The translations under genes and the position numbers were made by a program. A stretch of 64,000 bases of DNA from positions 48,585 to 112,584 of the forward strand of contig JBGAGG010000014.1 in NCBI GenBank assembly GCA_044226845.1, given 5' to 3'. Under the pieces are notes generated by a model. It was given only the letters and a program-made list of their open reading frames with translations, ran no database searches and was not told where the DNA came from. The stretch is from JAFDZO01 sp044226845 (lineage in GTDB: Bacteria; Bacteroidota; Ignavibacteria; Tepidaquicellales; Tepidaquicellaceae). Below, piece by piece: positions 52,601-61,435 of the stretch; position 1 is the first letter of the stretch; each line of letters begins with the position of its first letter.

Positions 52601-53308
52601 TTATGTAGTTCCCCAAGCATACCAATTTCCGGACACTTTCTCCCAACTTATTATTTTTCCACAATCATTGAACATAGGATGCTCTCCCGTTTCTGAATAT
52701 GCAAACCCATAGCAATTATCCAGCATTCCACCGATAGTAAAACTTATAGTTCCGTCTTTAAAAGTTTCAAAACTCATAAAACTGTTTTCAGAAAGTTCCT
52801 CAATAAATTTACTGTGTACTTCCTTATCAATGTTTAATTTCTCCAACAAATCTTTATGTAAATGAACTGCCCGCGAATATTGGTCATGAACTTCCTTCTC
52901 CGTGAATTCATATAAACTGTCATTAAGTGTTTTCATTCTTCTCTTTGTGTTAGTCATTTCTTTTATTTTACCATACTGCTTAATTTCTAAAGCAAATTTA
53001 TTTAAACTTGCTTCTCTTTGCTTATAGAAAACATAATTGGCTGCATCAATCTGAAATCCATATGTAAAAAAGAATAATAGAATCACAGAGCCAATAATAA
53101 TACCTACATTTCTTCTATAGAATTTTCTTCTTTCAAAAGAGCAATAAATAATGTAAAAAAGTACAATTAACCCAAGAACAGTTGCATCAACAAATAGAAA
53201 TTGAAATAATTCTGAAGTTCTACTGTAAAATATTGTAAACAAAAAAGGAATGAGAAGACATGCCGAAATTAAAGCAATTAATATGTTAGACCAGATATTT
53301 TTCTTCAT
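52601..53308 (-). CDS. Membrane protein of unknown function
   Basis: A 235-residue protein from the ATG at 53306-53308, preceded by GGAGAG; a GTG four codons upstream is less likely. Three hydrophobic segments are clear: about residues 5-27, 37-56 and 67-86. The C-terminal 145 residues are soluble, with a charged helical stretch (KQREASLNKFALEIKQYGKIKEM) and a beta-rich end that contains two cysteines and finishes NWYAWGTT. I do not recognise the family. It overlaps the GNAT stop codon by the ATGA motif, so its translation is likely coupled to that of the acetyltransferase. Confidence 0.7.
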   Translation of the reverse strand: MKKNIWSNILIALISACLLIPFLFTIFYSRTSELFQFLFVDATVLGLIVLFYIIYCSFERRKFYRRNVGIIIGSVILLFFFTYGFQIDAANYVFYKQREASLNKFALEIKQYGKIKEMTNTKRRMKTLNDSLYEFTEKEVHDQYSRAVHLHKDLLEKLNIDKEVHSKFIEELSENSFMSFETFKDGTISFTIGGMLDNCYGFAYSETGEHPMFNDCGKIISWEKVSGNWYAWGTT

Positions 53309-53763
53309 GTTCTCTCCCACTTCATTGCAATTCCCTCAGCTTCGTATTGCTCTGCGCCAATCATCGGACCTTTGAAAGTCCGCTCTTCTTTAAATCCCAT
53401 TTTTTTATACAAGTTTAATGAAGCATTATTATTTTTTAAAACTGCTATTCTTATTTCTCCATCAGATTTTTCCAACACGTATTCAATTAACATCTTTCCA
53501 ATTCCTTTTCTGTAATGAGAAGGCGAAACGTAAAGCCAGTCGATTGTTTTTTTATTATAACCGATAAATCCGGCAACCTCAGATTCACATTCAGCAATAA
53601 TAATATCACCGCCAAATAGTCCTTCAGCAAACGCAGCTTTCTTTAAAGGAATAAATGCATTCACATCCACACTTCCCCTCAGCTCATCTAAACGTGCTTT
53701 ATCGTGGATTTTGGAAATCGCCTCCCAGTCGCTGGTTTTATATTTTCGAAGCTTGATGTTCAT
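53305..53763 (-). CDS. GNAT-family N-acetyltransferase
   Basis: A 152-residue acyl-CoA N-acyltransferase. The GNAT core has IIAECESEVAGFIGYN, the acetyl-CoA loop SPSHYRKGIGKMLIEYVLE (RxxGxG/A type) and NASLNLYKKMGFKEERTF in the C-terminal helix-strand. The acceptor is unknown. The start is the ATG at 53761-53763, immediately next to the first 174-bp repeat unit, so its promoter must lie in or beyond that repeat. Confidence 0.88.
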   Translation of the reverse strand: MNIKLRKYKTSDWEAISKIHDKARLDELRGSVDVNAFIPLKKAAFAEGLFGGDIIIAECESEVAGFIGYNKKTIDWLYVSPSHYRKGIGKMLIEYVLEKSDGEIRIAVLKNNNASLNLYKKMGFKEERTFKGPMIGAEQYEAEGIAMKWERT

Positions 53764-54261
53764 AAATTTTTTCTAATCTTGACGGATTTTTGACGGATTT
53801 TGATTTCTTTAATGTTGTAAAAACAAACTTTTTAATTTCAGATGTCAGATTTTAAATTTCAGATTTATTGCTAAATCATTTTTAACTTAAATTCGATTGT
53901 AACATTATTGTCACATTTTATTTTCATCAAATAAGAAAAATTTTTTCTAATCTTGACGGATTTTTGACGGATTTTATATTTTTAATATTGTAAAAACAAT
54001 CTTCATAATTTCAGAAGTCAGATTTCAAATTTCAGATTTATTGCTAAATCATTTTTAACTTAAATTCGATTGTAACATTATTGTCACATTTTATTTTCAT
54101 CAAATAAGAAAAATTTTTTCTAATCTTGACGGATTTTTGACGGATTTTTATTTTTTTAATATTGTAAAAACAGAGTCAGGACTTTTCAAAATCCGACACA
54201 AAGCTTTCCAAGGTCGAATTTTATTTGTAGCTCTTTAATTGTAACATTATTGTCACATTTT
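53764..54261. repeat. Roughly 174-bp tandem repeat array with promoter-like and palindromic elements
   Basis: Three units. The CTAATCTTGACGG landmark occurs with a 174- then 173-base period (53773, 53947, 54120). The second unit is a close copy of the first; the third keeps its start and end, with a different middle. Each unit starts with two direct TTGACGGATTT copies followed by a TAATATTG-type box (53983, 54157; TAATGTTG in unit 1). Each ends with the palindrome TGTAACATTATTGTCACA (53900, 54071, 54240). No gene is seen in it. Confidence 0.9.
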
Positions 54262-54297
54262 GAAATTGTACTTTAGATATCAAATTCTGAATCTTAC

Positions 54298-54335
54298 AAA
54301 TGTGACATTGCCGTTCGCCTTGGCGAATCACATTT
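54298..54335. repeat. Nested inverted repeat next to the tandem array
   Basis: The outer arms AAATGTGA and TCACATTT enclose an inner hairpin TTCGCC-TT-GGCGAA. The outer arms echo the TGTCACATTT half of the palindrome in the array. It ends 153 bases before the subtilase start codon at 54488. Confidence 0.6.
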
Positions 54336-54487
54336 AACTATATCATCCGGCTCAAAAGAGAAATTAATCTTCAAGTATAACTAACTCTCAAATTTAATAA
54401 ACCGGGCAATGCAAAAAAATGAACTTTTACCTATTAGTAGTAATAGGTTTTTTTTATTTTTATATGAATATAAATCTCTCAAAAAGC

Positions 54488-56254
54488 ATGTTGAAAAGAA
54501 CTTTGCTGTTTTTCACTATTTTTACCATTACCATATCCGCATATTCTCAGGAAAAACCAAATACTAAATACTGGATTTACTTCAAAGATAAAGGCAAATT
54601 TACCACAGGCACAGTAACGCCGGGCAGCGTTGCATATGAATCGGGGAAATCATTACTAACGGAAAGGGCAATTAATAGAAGATTGAAGGTGTTACCTGAA
54701 GAAAAATTAATTGACTTCGGCGACCTTCCTTTAGATGAAAAATATATTAACGAAATTACAAAATTAAATATTTCTATCATTGCAAAATCCCGATGGCTTA
54801 ACGGAGTCTCGGCATATCTCACTCATGCCCAGCTAAAAAAAATCAAAGAGCTTAAATTCGTATCTGAAGTTATCAATGTAAGAAAATTTAACAAACAGGA
54901 ATTTATCAGTTCAATTGATTTATCCTTTGATGAAGATAATTTTTCATTGCCGTCAGAAAATCACAGACTGGATTACGGTAAGTCACTCAAACAAATGGAA
55001 GCAGTGAACGTTCCTAAAGTTCATGATTTAAATATCACAGGAAAAGGTGTAATGATGACTAACATTGATGACGGATTTGAATGGAGAGAACATCAGGCAT
55101 TAAACACTTTAACTGTTCTCAACGAAAAAGACTTTTTAAACAAGGATGATAAAGTTTCAAAAGAAGATTACAATAAATTTCCTGAATCTTATTCTCAAGG
55201 AGACCACGGCACTGCAACACTTTCATGCATGAGCGGAAAGAAAGAAGGAAAACTTTTCGGTCCTTCGTTCGATGCTGATATACTTCTTGCTAAGACAGAA
55301 TACGTATCAAGCGAAACACCAATGGAAGAAGATTTCTGGCTTGAAGCCTGCGAGTGGGCAGAAGCACAGGGAACGGATATTATAACAAGCTCGCTTAACT
55401 ACAAAATTTTTGATGCGCCGTATGATTCAAATACATACTCTTACAAAGATATGAACGGCAACAGGGCAATAACAACAATCGCCGCCGATAGAAGCGCATA
55501 CCTTGGAGTAGTTGTTTGCAGTTCAATGGGAAATTATTATCAGAGAGACGAACCGTCACTTACGACTCCGGCAGATGCCGATTCAATTATTTCTATCGGA
55601 GCGGTAAACTTAAATGGCAAGATTGCGGGCTTCAGCTCCAATGGACCGACAAGCGACGGAAGAACAAAACCCGATGTAGTTGCGCCGGGAGTTGGTATCT
55701 GGGTAGCAGTATCAAAAACAAATTCAGGCAATGACAGCACTTATAAGTTCGGCGACGGAACATCATTCGCTGCGCCTATTACTGCAGGTGTATGCGGATT
55801 GATTTTATCTGCACATCCGGAACTTACTCCGCTGCAAGTAAGAGAAGCACTGAGAAACACTGCGAATAATTCTTCAACTCCGAATAATGTATACGGCTGG
55901 GGTTTGATAAATGCTTATGATGCAATTTTGTATTGGGGACCGGTGTGGAGTAATGAAGCCGAAATAGAATATAAAGATGATGGAATGTATATAAGAACTT
56001 ATTTGGTTTCAAAAGAAATTATTGATACTAATGCAGTTGATATGTATTGTGTCTTTGGCGGTGATATTGAAGGTAAATATAAAGCAGTTTTAGTTGAGAA
56101 TTTTAATGACGGAAATAATTCAGGAAAGTATGAGACTTTCATTCCTAAGGCTGATGTTCAAACAAATTTAACATATTATGGCTTTGCAACAATAGTGAAC
56201 GGGAAAAAATACTCTATGCATTGGAGAAGTAAAATAAAGGCTTTCCAACAGTAG
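54488..56254 (+). CDS. Secreted subtilisin-like (S8) serine protease
   Basis: From the ATG at 54488 the protein is 588 residues; an ATG at 54419 would add a second hydrophobic stretch and is less likely. The signal peptide is MLKRTLLFFTIFTITISAYSQ. A propeptide-like region follows, then the S8 domain with catalytic D194 (TNIDDG), H240 (GDHGTAT) and S426 (DGTSFAAP); the oxyanion Asn is in SSMGN. A C-terminal beta-rich extension of about 110 residues follows. No T9SS sorting domain is seen. A diverged copy of the last coding bases occurs past the stop. Confidence 0.9.
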   Translation: MLKRTLLFFTIFTITISAYSQEKPNTKYWIYFKDKGKFTTGTVTPGSVAYESGKSLLTERAINRRLKVLPEEKLIDFGDLPLDEKYINEITKLNISIIAKSRWLNGVSAYLTHAQLKKIKELKFVSEVINVRKFNKQEFISSIDLSFDEDNFSLPSENHRLDYGKSLKQMEAVNVPKVHDLNITGKGVMMTNIDDGFEWREHQALNTLTVLNEKDFLNKDDKVSKEDYNKFPESYSQGDHGTATLSCMSGKKEGKLFGPSFDADILLAKTEYVSSETPMEEDFWLEACEWAEAQGTDIITSSLNYKIFDAPYDSNTYSYKDMNGNRAITTIAADRSAYLGVVVCSSMGNYYQRDEPSLTTPADADSIISIGAVNLNGKIAGFSSNGPTSDGRTKPDVVAPGVGIWVAVSKTNSGNDSTYKFGDGTSFAAPITAGVCGLILSAHPELTPLQVREALRNTANNSSTPNNVYGWGLINAYDAILYWGPVWSNEAEIEYKDDGMYIRTYLVSKEIIDTNAVDMYCVFGGDIEGKYKAVLVENFNDGNNSGKYETFIPKADVQTNLTYYGFATIVNGKKYSMHWRSKIKAFQQ

Positions 56255-56274
56255 TAAACGGGGAAAAATACTAT
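56181..56274 (+). repeat. Diverged duplication at the protease 3' end
   Basis: Two segments of 34 bases, from about 56181 and from about 56240, match at 30 positions; they are 59 bases apart. The second copy is in another frame (FPTVVNGEKYYHS against FATIVNGKKYSMH) and the stop codon falls inside it. Confidence 0.75.
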
Positions 56275-56305
56275 CATTCGTTAGCAGAATGTGTTTTGTA
56301 AATTG

Positions 56306-57580
56306 TCATTTTATAATTGATATCACTTTTTTAGCAATGCCAAGGTTATTTTCAAATACAATACTGCATTTTTCTCCTATGGAATTTCGAAGGTGTTTAT
56401 TGGAAAGAATGTTCCGGAAATTTTTATAAAAATCTTTAGAGTCATTAACTAATATTCCAGCTCCGGAAGAAATCATTATTTCATCTTCATCTGAGTTCTT
56501 AACTTTGTTTGAGAAAAATACAGGCATGTTAAATATTGCAGGCTCGAGAATATTATGAAGACCTGTTTTATGTCCACCGCCAACATAACTTACATATGCG
56601 ATTGAGTACAGCGAATAAAGTATTCCGATTGTATCGACGATAATAATATTCTGATAAGAATAATTTTGTAAATGAGAGTAGCGAATTGTTTTTAGATTTG
56701 GATAATTTTCAGCAATAAATTCTTCAATAGCTTTTATCTTTGTTTCTTTAGGCTCGTGCGGAACAAGAAAAGTTAAAAGATTTTCTTCGTAGGCAACGAT
56801 CTTATCCAGTACAGGTAAAATAACATCTTCGTCATCTTTCCAGCTGCTGCCTATAACAAATATCTTTTTATCTTTAATTATTTTTTCTTCTATTATTTTC
56901 TTAGCCTGAATTTTTTTGGAAGATTCGTAAACACGCTCGAATTTCGAATCCCCTACTTTTATTATTTCAGTTTTATAGCCTTTTAATTTTTCTTTATAAT
57001 TTTTTTCATCGTATTCATCTATCACAAAAATTTTATCAAGCATTCCGTATAAATATTTTTTGAACGAAACTGCTATAGGCAGTTTCCATGTAATATCTTT
57101 CTCATCGTATCTTGCATTTACAAGATAAAGTAAAATATTTTTTTTCTTTGCTTCGTTAATTAAATTAAGCCAAAGGTCATACCTTATAAAAAATATCTTC
57201 TCAGGATTTATTTCATTTATAAATTTTTTAACAGCAGATTTTGTATCGAACGGAAGATAACATTTTATAATATTTCCCTGTGGAATTTTTGCATTCTTAT
57301 AGCCGGAGGGAGAGAAAAAAGACAAAACTATATTGTAATTCTTTTTAACGAGTTCCTCTAAAAACGGCAGCGCCTGCTGATACTCGCCCAGTGATGAACA
57401 GTGAATTAAAATTGTTTTTTTATTCTTATCTAATGCGGTAAGAGATTGTTTAAGCTCATTGAATATTTTACTTCTGCCTGTAAATCCTTCACGGACTTTA
57501 TCATTGAACAGCGAATAGATTTTAAAAAAAATCCATACCAGTGGTAAAAATAAAATATTATATAGGAGGAGCCACAACAT
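56306..57580 (-). CDS. waaA: 3-deoxy-D-manno-octulosonic acid (Kdo) transferase
   Basis: A 424-residue GT30 enzyme adding Kdo to lipid A at the inner membrane. The N-terminal hydrophobic segment is followed by IHCSSLGEYQQALPFLEEL (usually HAVSVGE, here HCSSLGE). IFFIRYDLWLNLI, YLVNARYD and the donor-site YVGGGHKTGLHNILEPAIF are also seen. Full length for the family. The start is the ATG at 57578-57580. It lies downstream of frr on the same strand, after a hairpin. Confidence 0.92.
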   Translation of the reverse strand: MLWLLLYNILFLPLVWIFFKIYSLFNDKVREGFTGRSKIFNELKQSLTALDKNKKTILIHCSSLGEYQQALPFLEELVKKNYNIVLSFFSPSGYKNAKIPQGNIIKCYLPFDTKSAVKKFINEINPEKIFFIRYDLWLNLINEAKKKNILLYLVNARYDEKDITWKLPIAVSFKKYLYGMLDKIFVIDEYDEKNYKEKLKGYKTEIIKVGDSKFERVYESSKKIQAKKIIEEKIIKDKKIFVIGSSWKDDEDVILPVLDKIVAYEENLLTFLVPHEPKETKIKAIEEFIAENYPNLKTIRYSHLQNYSYQNIIIVDTIGILYSLYSIAYVSYVGGGHKTGLHNILEPAIFNMPVFFSNKVKNSDEDEIMISSGAGILVNDSKDFYKNFRNILSNKHLRNSIGEKCSIVFENNLGIAKKVISIIK

Positions 57581-57655
57581 AAGCAGTAATTTCAGATTTC
57601 AGATTTACAGTTTCAAGTGGGATATATTGCCAGTGGAGACAAGTGCGAGAGAAAC

Positions 57656-57691
57656 AAGCCCCTGATTTTCATCAATAAAAATCAGAGGCTT
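57656..57691 (-). terminator. Hairpin after frr
   Basis: Arms AAGCC-CCTGATTTT and AAAATCAG-AGGCTT pair with one mismatch. The T-run on the minus strand is weak (TTGTTTCTC). It probably reduces transcription between frr and waaA. Confidence 0.55.
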
Positions 57692-57699
57692 ATTTTTTA

Positions 57700-58257
57700 T
57701 TAAACTTCCATTATTTCTTTTTCTTTGTGGACTAATAACTCATCAATTTCTTTTGTGTGCTTATCTGTAAGCTTCTGTATTTCCGTCTCTGCATGTTTTC
57801 TTTCATCTTCAGAAAAATGTTCTTCTTTTTCTTTTTTCTTCAGTTCTTCAATTCCGTCTCTTCTTATATTTCTTATTGCTACGCGTGATTCTTCAGCAAA
57901 TTTTTTCACCATCTTTACAATTTCTTTTCTTCTTTCTTCATTCAGGGCAGGAATGGGAACGCGGATAACGTTTCCGTCATTCGACGGATTCAATCCCAGG
58001 TCAGATGTTAAAATTGCTTTTTCAATAAGACCCATTATTGATTTATCCCATGGCTGAATTGTGATTGTATGATAATCAGGAGTACTGATATTTCCAACCT
58101 GCGCAATCGGTGTAGGCGTTCCATAGTAATCAACTTTTACTCCGTCAAGAAGATTTGTTGTTGCCTTGCCGGTTCTGATTTTTGCAAACTCATGTCTGGC
58201 ATGGTCAACTGCCTTCGCCATTTTTTCCTGATGACTTTTTAATATTTCCTTTATCAT
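57700..58257 (-). CDS. frr: Ribosome recycling factor
   Basis: A 185-residue RRF that splits post-termination ribosomes with EF-G. KIRTGKATTNLLDGVKVDYYGTPTPI, ALNEERRKEIVKMVKKFAEESRVAIRNIRRDG and the C-terminal helix (ETEIQKLTDKHTKEIDELLVHKEKEIMEV) match the family end to end. The start is the ATG at 58255-58257. It belongs to rpsB-tsf-pyrH-frr. Confidence 0.97.
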   Translation of the reverse strand: MIKEILKSHQEKMAKAVDHARHEFAKIRTGKATTNLLDGVKVDYYGTPTPIAQVGNISTPDYHTITIQPWDKSIMGLIEKAILTSDLGLNPSNDGNVIRVPIPALNEERRKEIVKMVKKFAEESRVAIRNIRRDGIEELKKKEKEEHFSEDERKHAETEIQKLTDKHTKEIDELLVHKEKEIMEV

Positions 58258-58282
58258 TGTATAAAATATAAAATTTAAAAAT

Positions 58283-58993
58283 TTATGAAATTAATGTTCC
58301 TATAGTTTCGCCTGTAACAATCTTTTTCAGATTATCTTTTTTGTTCATGTTAAAAACTAATATGGGTAAATCATTTTCCTGGCACAAAGTAATAGCAGTT
58401 AAATCCATTACTTTAAGATTTTGTTCCAGCACCTGAGAATAAGAAAGTTTTTTATACATCTTTGCTTTAGGATTTTTTTCAGGGTCAGAGTCATAAACAC
58501 CATCCACTCTCGTTCCTTTCATAATTACGTCAGCTTTTAATTCTATTGCTCTTAATGCCGCAGCTGTATCTGTTGTAAAGTAAGGGCTTCCTGTTCCGCC
58601 GGAAAAAATAACAACTCTTTTCTTTTCCATGTGACGTATTGCGCGGCGCTGAATAAAAGGCTCGGCAACTTCATCCATTTTTATCGCCGTCATTACGCGG
58701 GTAAAAATTCCTCTTTTTTCAAGAGCGTTTTGGATTGCAAGAGAATTGATAATTGTTGCAAGCATTCCCATAGTATCGCCGGTAACACGGTCAACTCCCT
58801 GCTGCGATGCAGATAGTCCGCGGTAAATGTTACCGCCGCCAATTACAATGCCGACTTCTATTTTTAACTTTACAATTTTTAAAACTTCTTCTGAGAAATG
58901 GTCAAGAACTGTGTTATCGATGCCGTAGCTTTTATCTCCCATGAGAGATTCACCGCTTAGCTTGAGTAGAATACGTTTGAATTTAGCAGCCAA
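58283..58993 (-). CDS. pyrH: UMP kinase
   Basis: A 236-residue bacterial-type UMP kinase of the amino acid kinase family. RILLKLSGESLMG is the N-terminal motif, VIGGGNIYRG the nucleotide-site glycine loop, and FSGGTGSPYFTTDTAAALRA and KVDGVYDSDP-like TRVDGVYDSDP the later ones. The apparent start is TTG at 58991-58993. It is part of the rpsB-tsf-pyrH-frr cluster. Confidence 0.97.
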   Translation of the reverse strand: MAAKFKRILLKLSGESLMGDKSYGIDNTVLDHFSEEVLKIVKLKIEVGIVIGGGNIYRGLSASQQGVDRVTGDTMGMLATIINSLAIQNALEKRGIFTRVMTAIKMDEVAEPFIQRRAIRHMEKKRVVIFSGGTGSPYFTTDTAAALRAIELKADVIMKGTRVDGVYDSDPEKNPKAKMYKKLSYSQVLEQNLKVMDLTAITLCQENDLPILVFNMNKKDNLKKIVTGETIGTLIS

Positions 58994-59070
58994 AGTATAT
59001 TTTTATTTGTTTAATATATTCAGACTGAATTAAATATTCAGTGCAAAAGTACGTTATAGGCAAAAAAAAA

Positions 59071-59098
59071 CGCTGCGAAGCTGGAGCTTCGCAACGAG
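59071..59098. repeat. Hairpin repeat of the TGCGAAGC family
   Basis: TGCGAAGC-TGGA-GCTTCGCA with CGC and ACGAG flanks. Same family as 15341, 16902 and 33912. It lies between tsf and pyrH. Confidence 0.7.
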
Positions 59099-59132
59099 TT
59101 CAGTATTTCTAAAACTACAAATAAATTAAAGA

Positions 59133-59987
59133 TCAGCCTCCGAGCTGGAATCTGACCATTTCAATAACGTCAAATTCTTCACCGGAAGATTTTTTATAAT
59201 CTTTTATCAGGTCCTGCACTGTTCGGCCGGATTCCTTAATGGATTCCTGCTCAAGCAATGTATTATCCTGATAGAATTTTTCTACTTTATTAAGTACAAT
59301 TCTTTCAGCAATGTTTTCAGCTTTGCCCTCGTTCTTGGCAACAGTCATGTAGATGTCTTTTTCCTTTTCAATCGTCTCTGCGCTGATTCCGTCTCTGTTT
59401 ATTGAAAGCGGATTCATTGCAACAACCTGCATTGCAACGCTTTTTGCAAGTGCTTCAGCTGCATCAGAATATTTTCCTTTTATTGCAACCATAGAACCAA
59501 GCTTGCTGCCGAAGTGAACATAGTCAGCAACAAATCCGTCAGCCGACTCAACAATTTTAGCTCTTCTTAATTCAGTTTTTTCAGCCACGGCCGATACGAT
59601 TGAATCAAGAGCTTCTTTTACTGTAAGTCCGCCGTTTGATTTTGAGTTAAGGATTGTTTCAACATCTTCAGATTTTGCATTCAATGCTGCTTCTGCTACA
59701 TCTTCAGAAAATTTCTGGAAGTTATCGCCTTTGGCAACGAAATCTGTTTCGCAGTTTATTTCAACAATAGCGCCGGTCTTTTTATCGCCGCTTATTTTTG
59801 TTTTTACTGCGCCTTCGTTAGCAACTTTATCTGCTCTTTTCATTGCAGTAGCTGCGCCTTTTTTTCTAAGGAGCTCAATGGCTTTTTGTATATCGCCGTC
59901 GGATTCAATTAGTGCTTTTTTGCAGTCATTGATACCGGCACCGGTTTTACCTCTTAAGTCTTTTATTAAATCTAAAGTAATTTCCAT
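59133..59987 (-). CDS. tsf: Elongation factor Ts
   Basis: A 284-residue exchange factor for EF-Tu. The N-terminal UBA-like domain reads LIKDLRGKTGAGINDCKKALIES, and the signature INCETDFVAKGDNF follows. Two dimerisation subdomains with AMQVVAMNPL and LLEQESIKESGRTVQDLI complete the length. The start is the ATG at 59985-59987. It is directly downstream of rpsB. Confidence 0.97.
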   Translation of the reverse strand: MEITLDLIKDLRGKTGAGINDCKKALIESDGDIQKAIELLRKKGAATAMKRADKVANEGAVKTKISGDKKTGAIVEINCETDFVAKGDNFQKFSEDVAEAALNAKSEDVETILNSKSNGGLTVKEALDSIVSAVAEKTELRRAKIVESADGFVADYVHFGSKLGSMVAIKGKYSDAAEALAKSVAMQVVAMNPLSINRDGISAETIEKEKDIYMTVAKNEGKAENIAERIVLNKVEKFYQDNTLLEQESIKESGRTVQDLIKDYKKSSGEEFDVIEMVRFQLGG

Positions 59988-60011
59988 TTTAGTTTTTAGT
60001 CCTTTTGTTAA

Positions 60012-60755
60012 TTAATTTTTCGCTTCCATCTTTTCTTTTAACTCTTCTGACTCATCCATAGATTTTGTCTTAGCAAGTTCGTTTCCGTCAATGATAGCAT
60101 CAGCAATAGCGCGTGTGATAATCTCGATAGATTTCACAGCGTCATCGTTTGCAGGGATCGGGAAGTCAACTAAGTCCGGATCGCAGTTTGTATCTACGAT
60201 TGCGAAAATAGGAATATGTAATTTTCTTGCTTCCTGAATTGCAATGTGTTCTTTCTTAACATCAACTAAGAAAATTGCACCCGGAAGTTTTGTCATGTTA
60301 GCAATACCGTTTAAAACTTTTTCAAGTTTTTCTCTTTCTCTTGAAAGGACAAGTCTTTCCTTCTTTACGAAGTTTTCGATTGTTCCGTCCTGCTCCATCT
60401 TCTGAATGTTTGTAAGCTTTTTAATGCTTTTTCTTACAGTGTTGAAGTTGGTTAACATACCGCCAAGCCATCTTTCAGAAACGTAGAAAGAATCGCTTCT
60501 TTCTGCCTGAGCTTTGATGATAGCTTTTGCTTGTTTTTTTGTACCGACGAATAAGAATTTTTTTCCTTGTGATACAACGTTTGTGATTGCATTAGTTGCA
60601 TCTTCAAGAAGTCCTAATGTTTTTTTGAGATCGATAATGTGAATCCCGTTTCTTTCCATGAAGATGTAAGGACGCATTTTCGGATCCCATCTTCTGGTTA
60701 AGTGACCAAAGTGTGAGCCTGCTAAAAGCAAATCTTCTACTTGAACTTTTGCCAT
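60012..60755 (-). CDS. rpsB: 30S ribosomal protein S2
   Basis: A 247-residue S2. The start is the ATG at 60753-60755 (MAKVQVEDLLLAGSHFGHLTRRW) with AGGAG upstream; the longer frame to 60839 is unlikely. Motifs: PYIFMERNGIHIIDLKKT, FVGTKKQAKAII, RWLGGMLTNF, and PIFAIVDTNCDPDLVDFPIPANDDA. The 25-residue tail is acidic. tsf follows after 24 bases. Confidence 0.97.
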   Translation of the reverse strand: MAKVQVEDLLLAGSHFGHLTRRWDPKMRPYIFMERNGIHIIDLKKTLGLLEDATNAITNVVSQGKKFLFVGTKKQAKAIIKAQAERSDSFYVSERWLGGMLTNFNTVRKSIKKLTNIQKMEQDGTIENFVKKERLVLSREREKLEKVLNGIANMTKLPGAIFLVDVKKEHIAIQEARKLHIPIFAIVDTNCDPDLVDFPIPANDDAVKSIEIITRAIADAIIDGNELAKTKSMDESEELKEKMEAKN

Positions 60756-61023
60756 AATAAGTTTTCTCCTATTAAATAGTTTAAAATTAATTAAACAAAG
60801 CGCAACATTATCCGTGAAATTATTGGTTGGTTCAACCAAGGAAGTTTCTATCAGAGTGTGAACTCCGAAGGATTAGGATTGGCTTTTGTTAATCTTCTAT
60901 TTCCGTCATCTTTTATTAAACATTCTGCCAAAGGCAGAACACGCGTCTAAGAAAATCAGGAAATATGCTTTTTGTTTGTAAAAAATCTTTATTGAAATAA
61001 TTCCAATATTATCGCAAAAAATA

Positions 61024-61416
61024 TTATCTTTTGGAGAACTGGAATTTCTTTCTTGCTTTCGGCTGTCCGTATTTCTTTCTTTCAACTGCGCGCGGGTCTC
61101 TTGTAAGCAAGCTGTCAACTTTTAACATCGCTCTGTATTCAGGGTTGATGTTAACAAGTGCTCTTGCAATACCGAGCTTTATAGCTCCGACCTGACCTGT
61201 GAAACCGCCGCCATCAACGTTTACGAAAATATCGTAAGTGCCGAATGTATTGGTTTTTTTCAAAGGTAATAATATTTCCTGAAAGCAGTTATCAGTTGCG
61301 AAATATTTTTCACCTTCACGGGCGTTGATTGTGATTTTTCCGTTTCCGTTTCTTAAAATCACTCTTGCAGTTGAAGTTTTTCTTCTGCCTACAGCAATAT
61401 GTTCTTGTAAAGCCAT
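61024..61416 (-). CDS. rpsI: 30S ribosomal protein S9
   Basis: A 130-residue S9 with VGRRKTSTARVILRNGNGKITIN at the start. The basic C-terminal tail ends RKKYGQPKARKKFQFSKR, the part that reaches the P-site tRNA. The start is the ATG at 61414-61416. It follows rplM after 19 bases in the conserved rplM-rpsI pair. Confidence 0.97.
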   Translation of the reverse strand: MALQEHIAVGRRKTSTARVILRNGNGKITINAREGEKYFATDNCFQEILLPLKKTNTFGTYDIFVNVDGGGFTGQVGAIKLGIARALVNINPEYRAMLKVDSLLTRDPRAVERKKYGQPKARKKFQFSKR

Positions 61417-61435
61417 TTAGTAAATGTGTTTAAAA

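Noticed and set aside
54419..54487. Longer start for the S8 protease
   Set aside because: It would place a second hydrophobic segment before a complete, canonical signal peptide.
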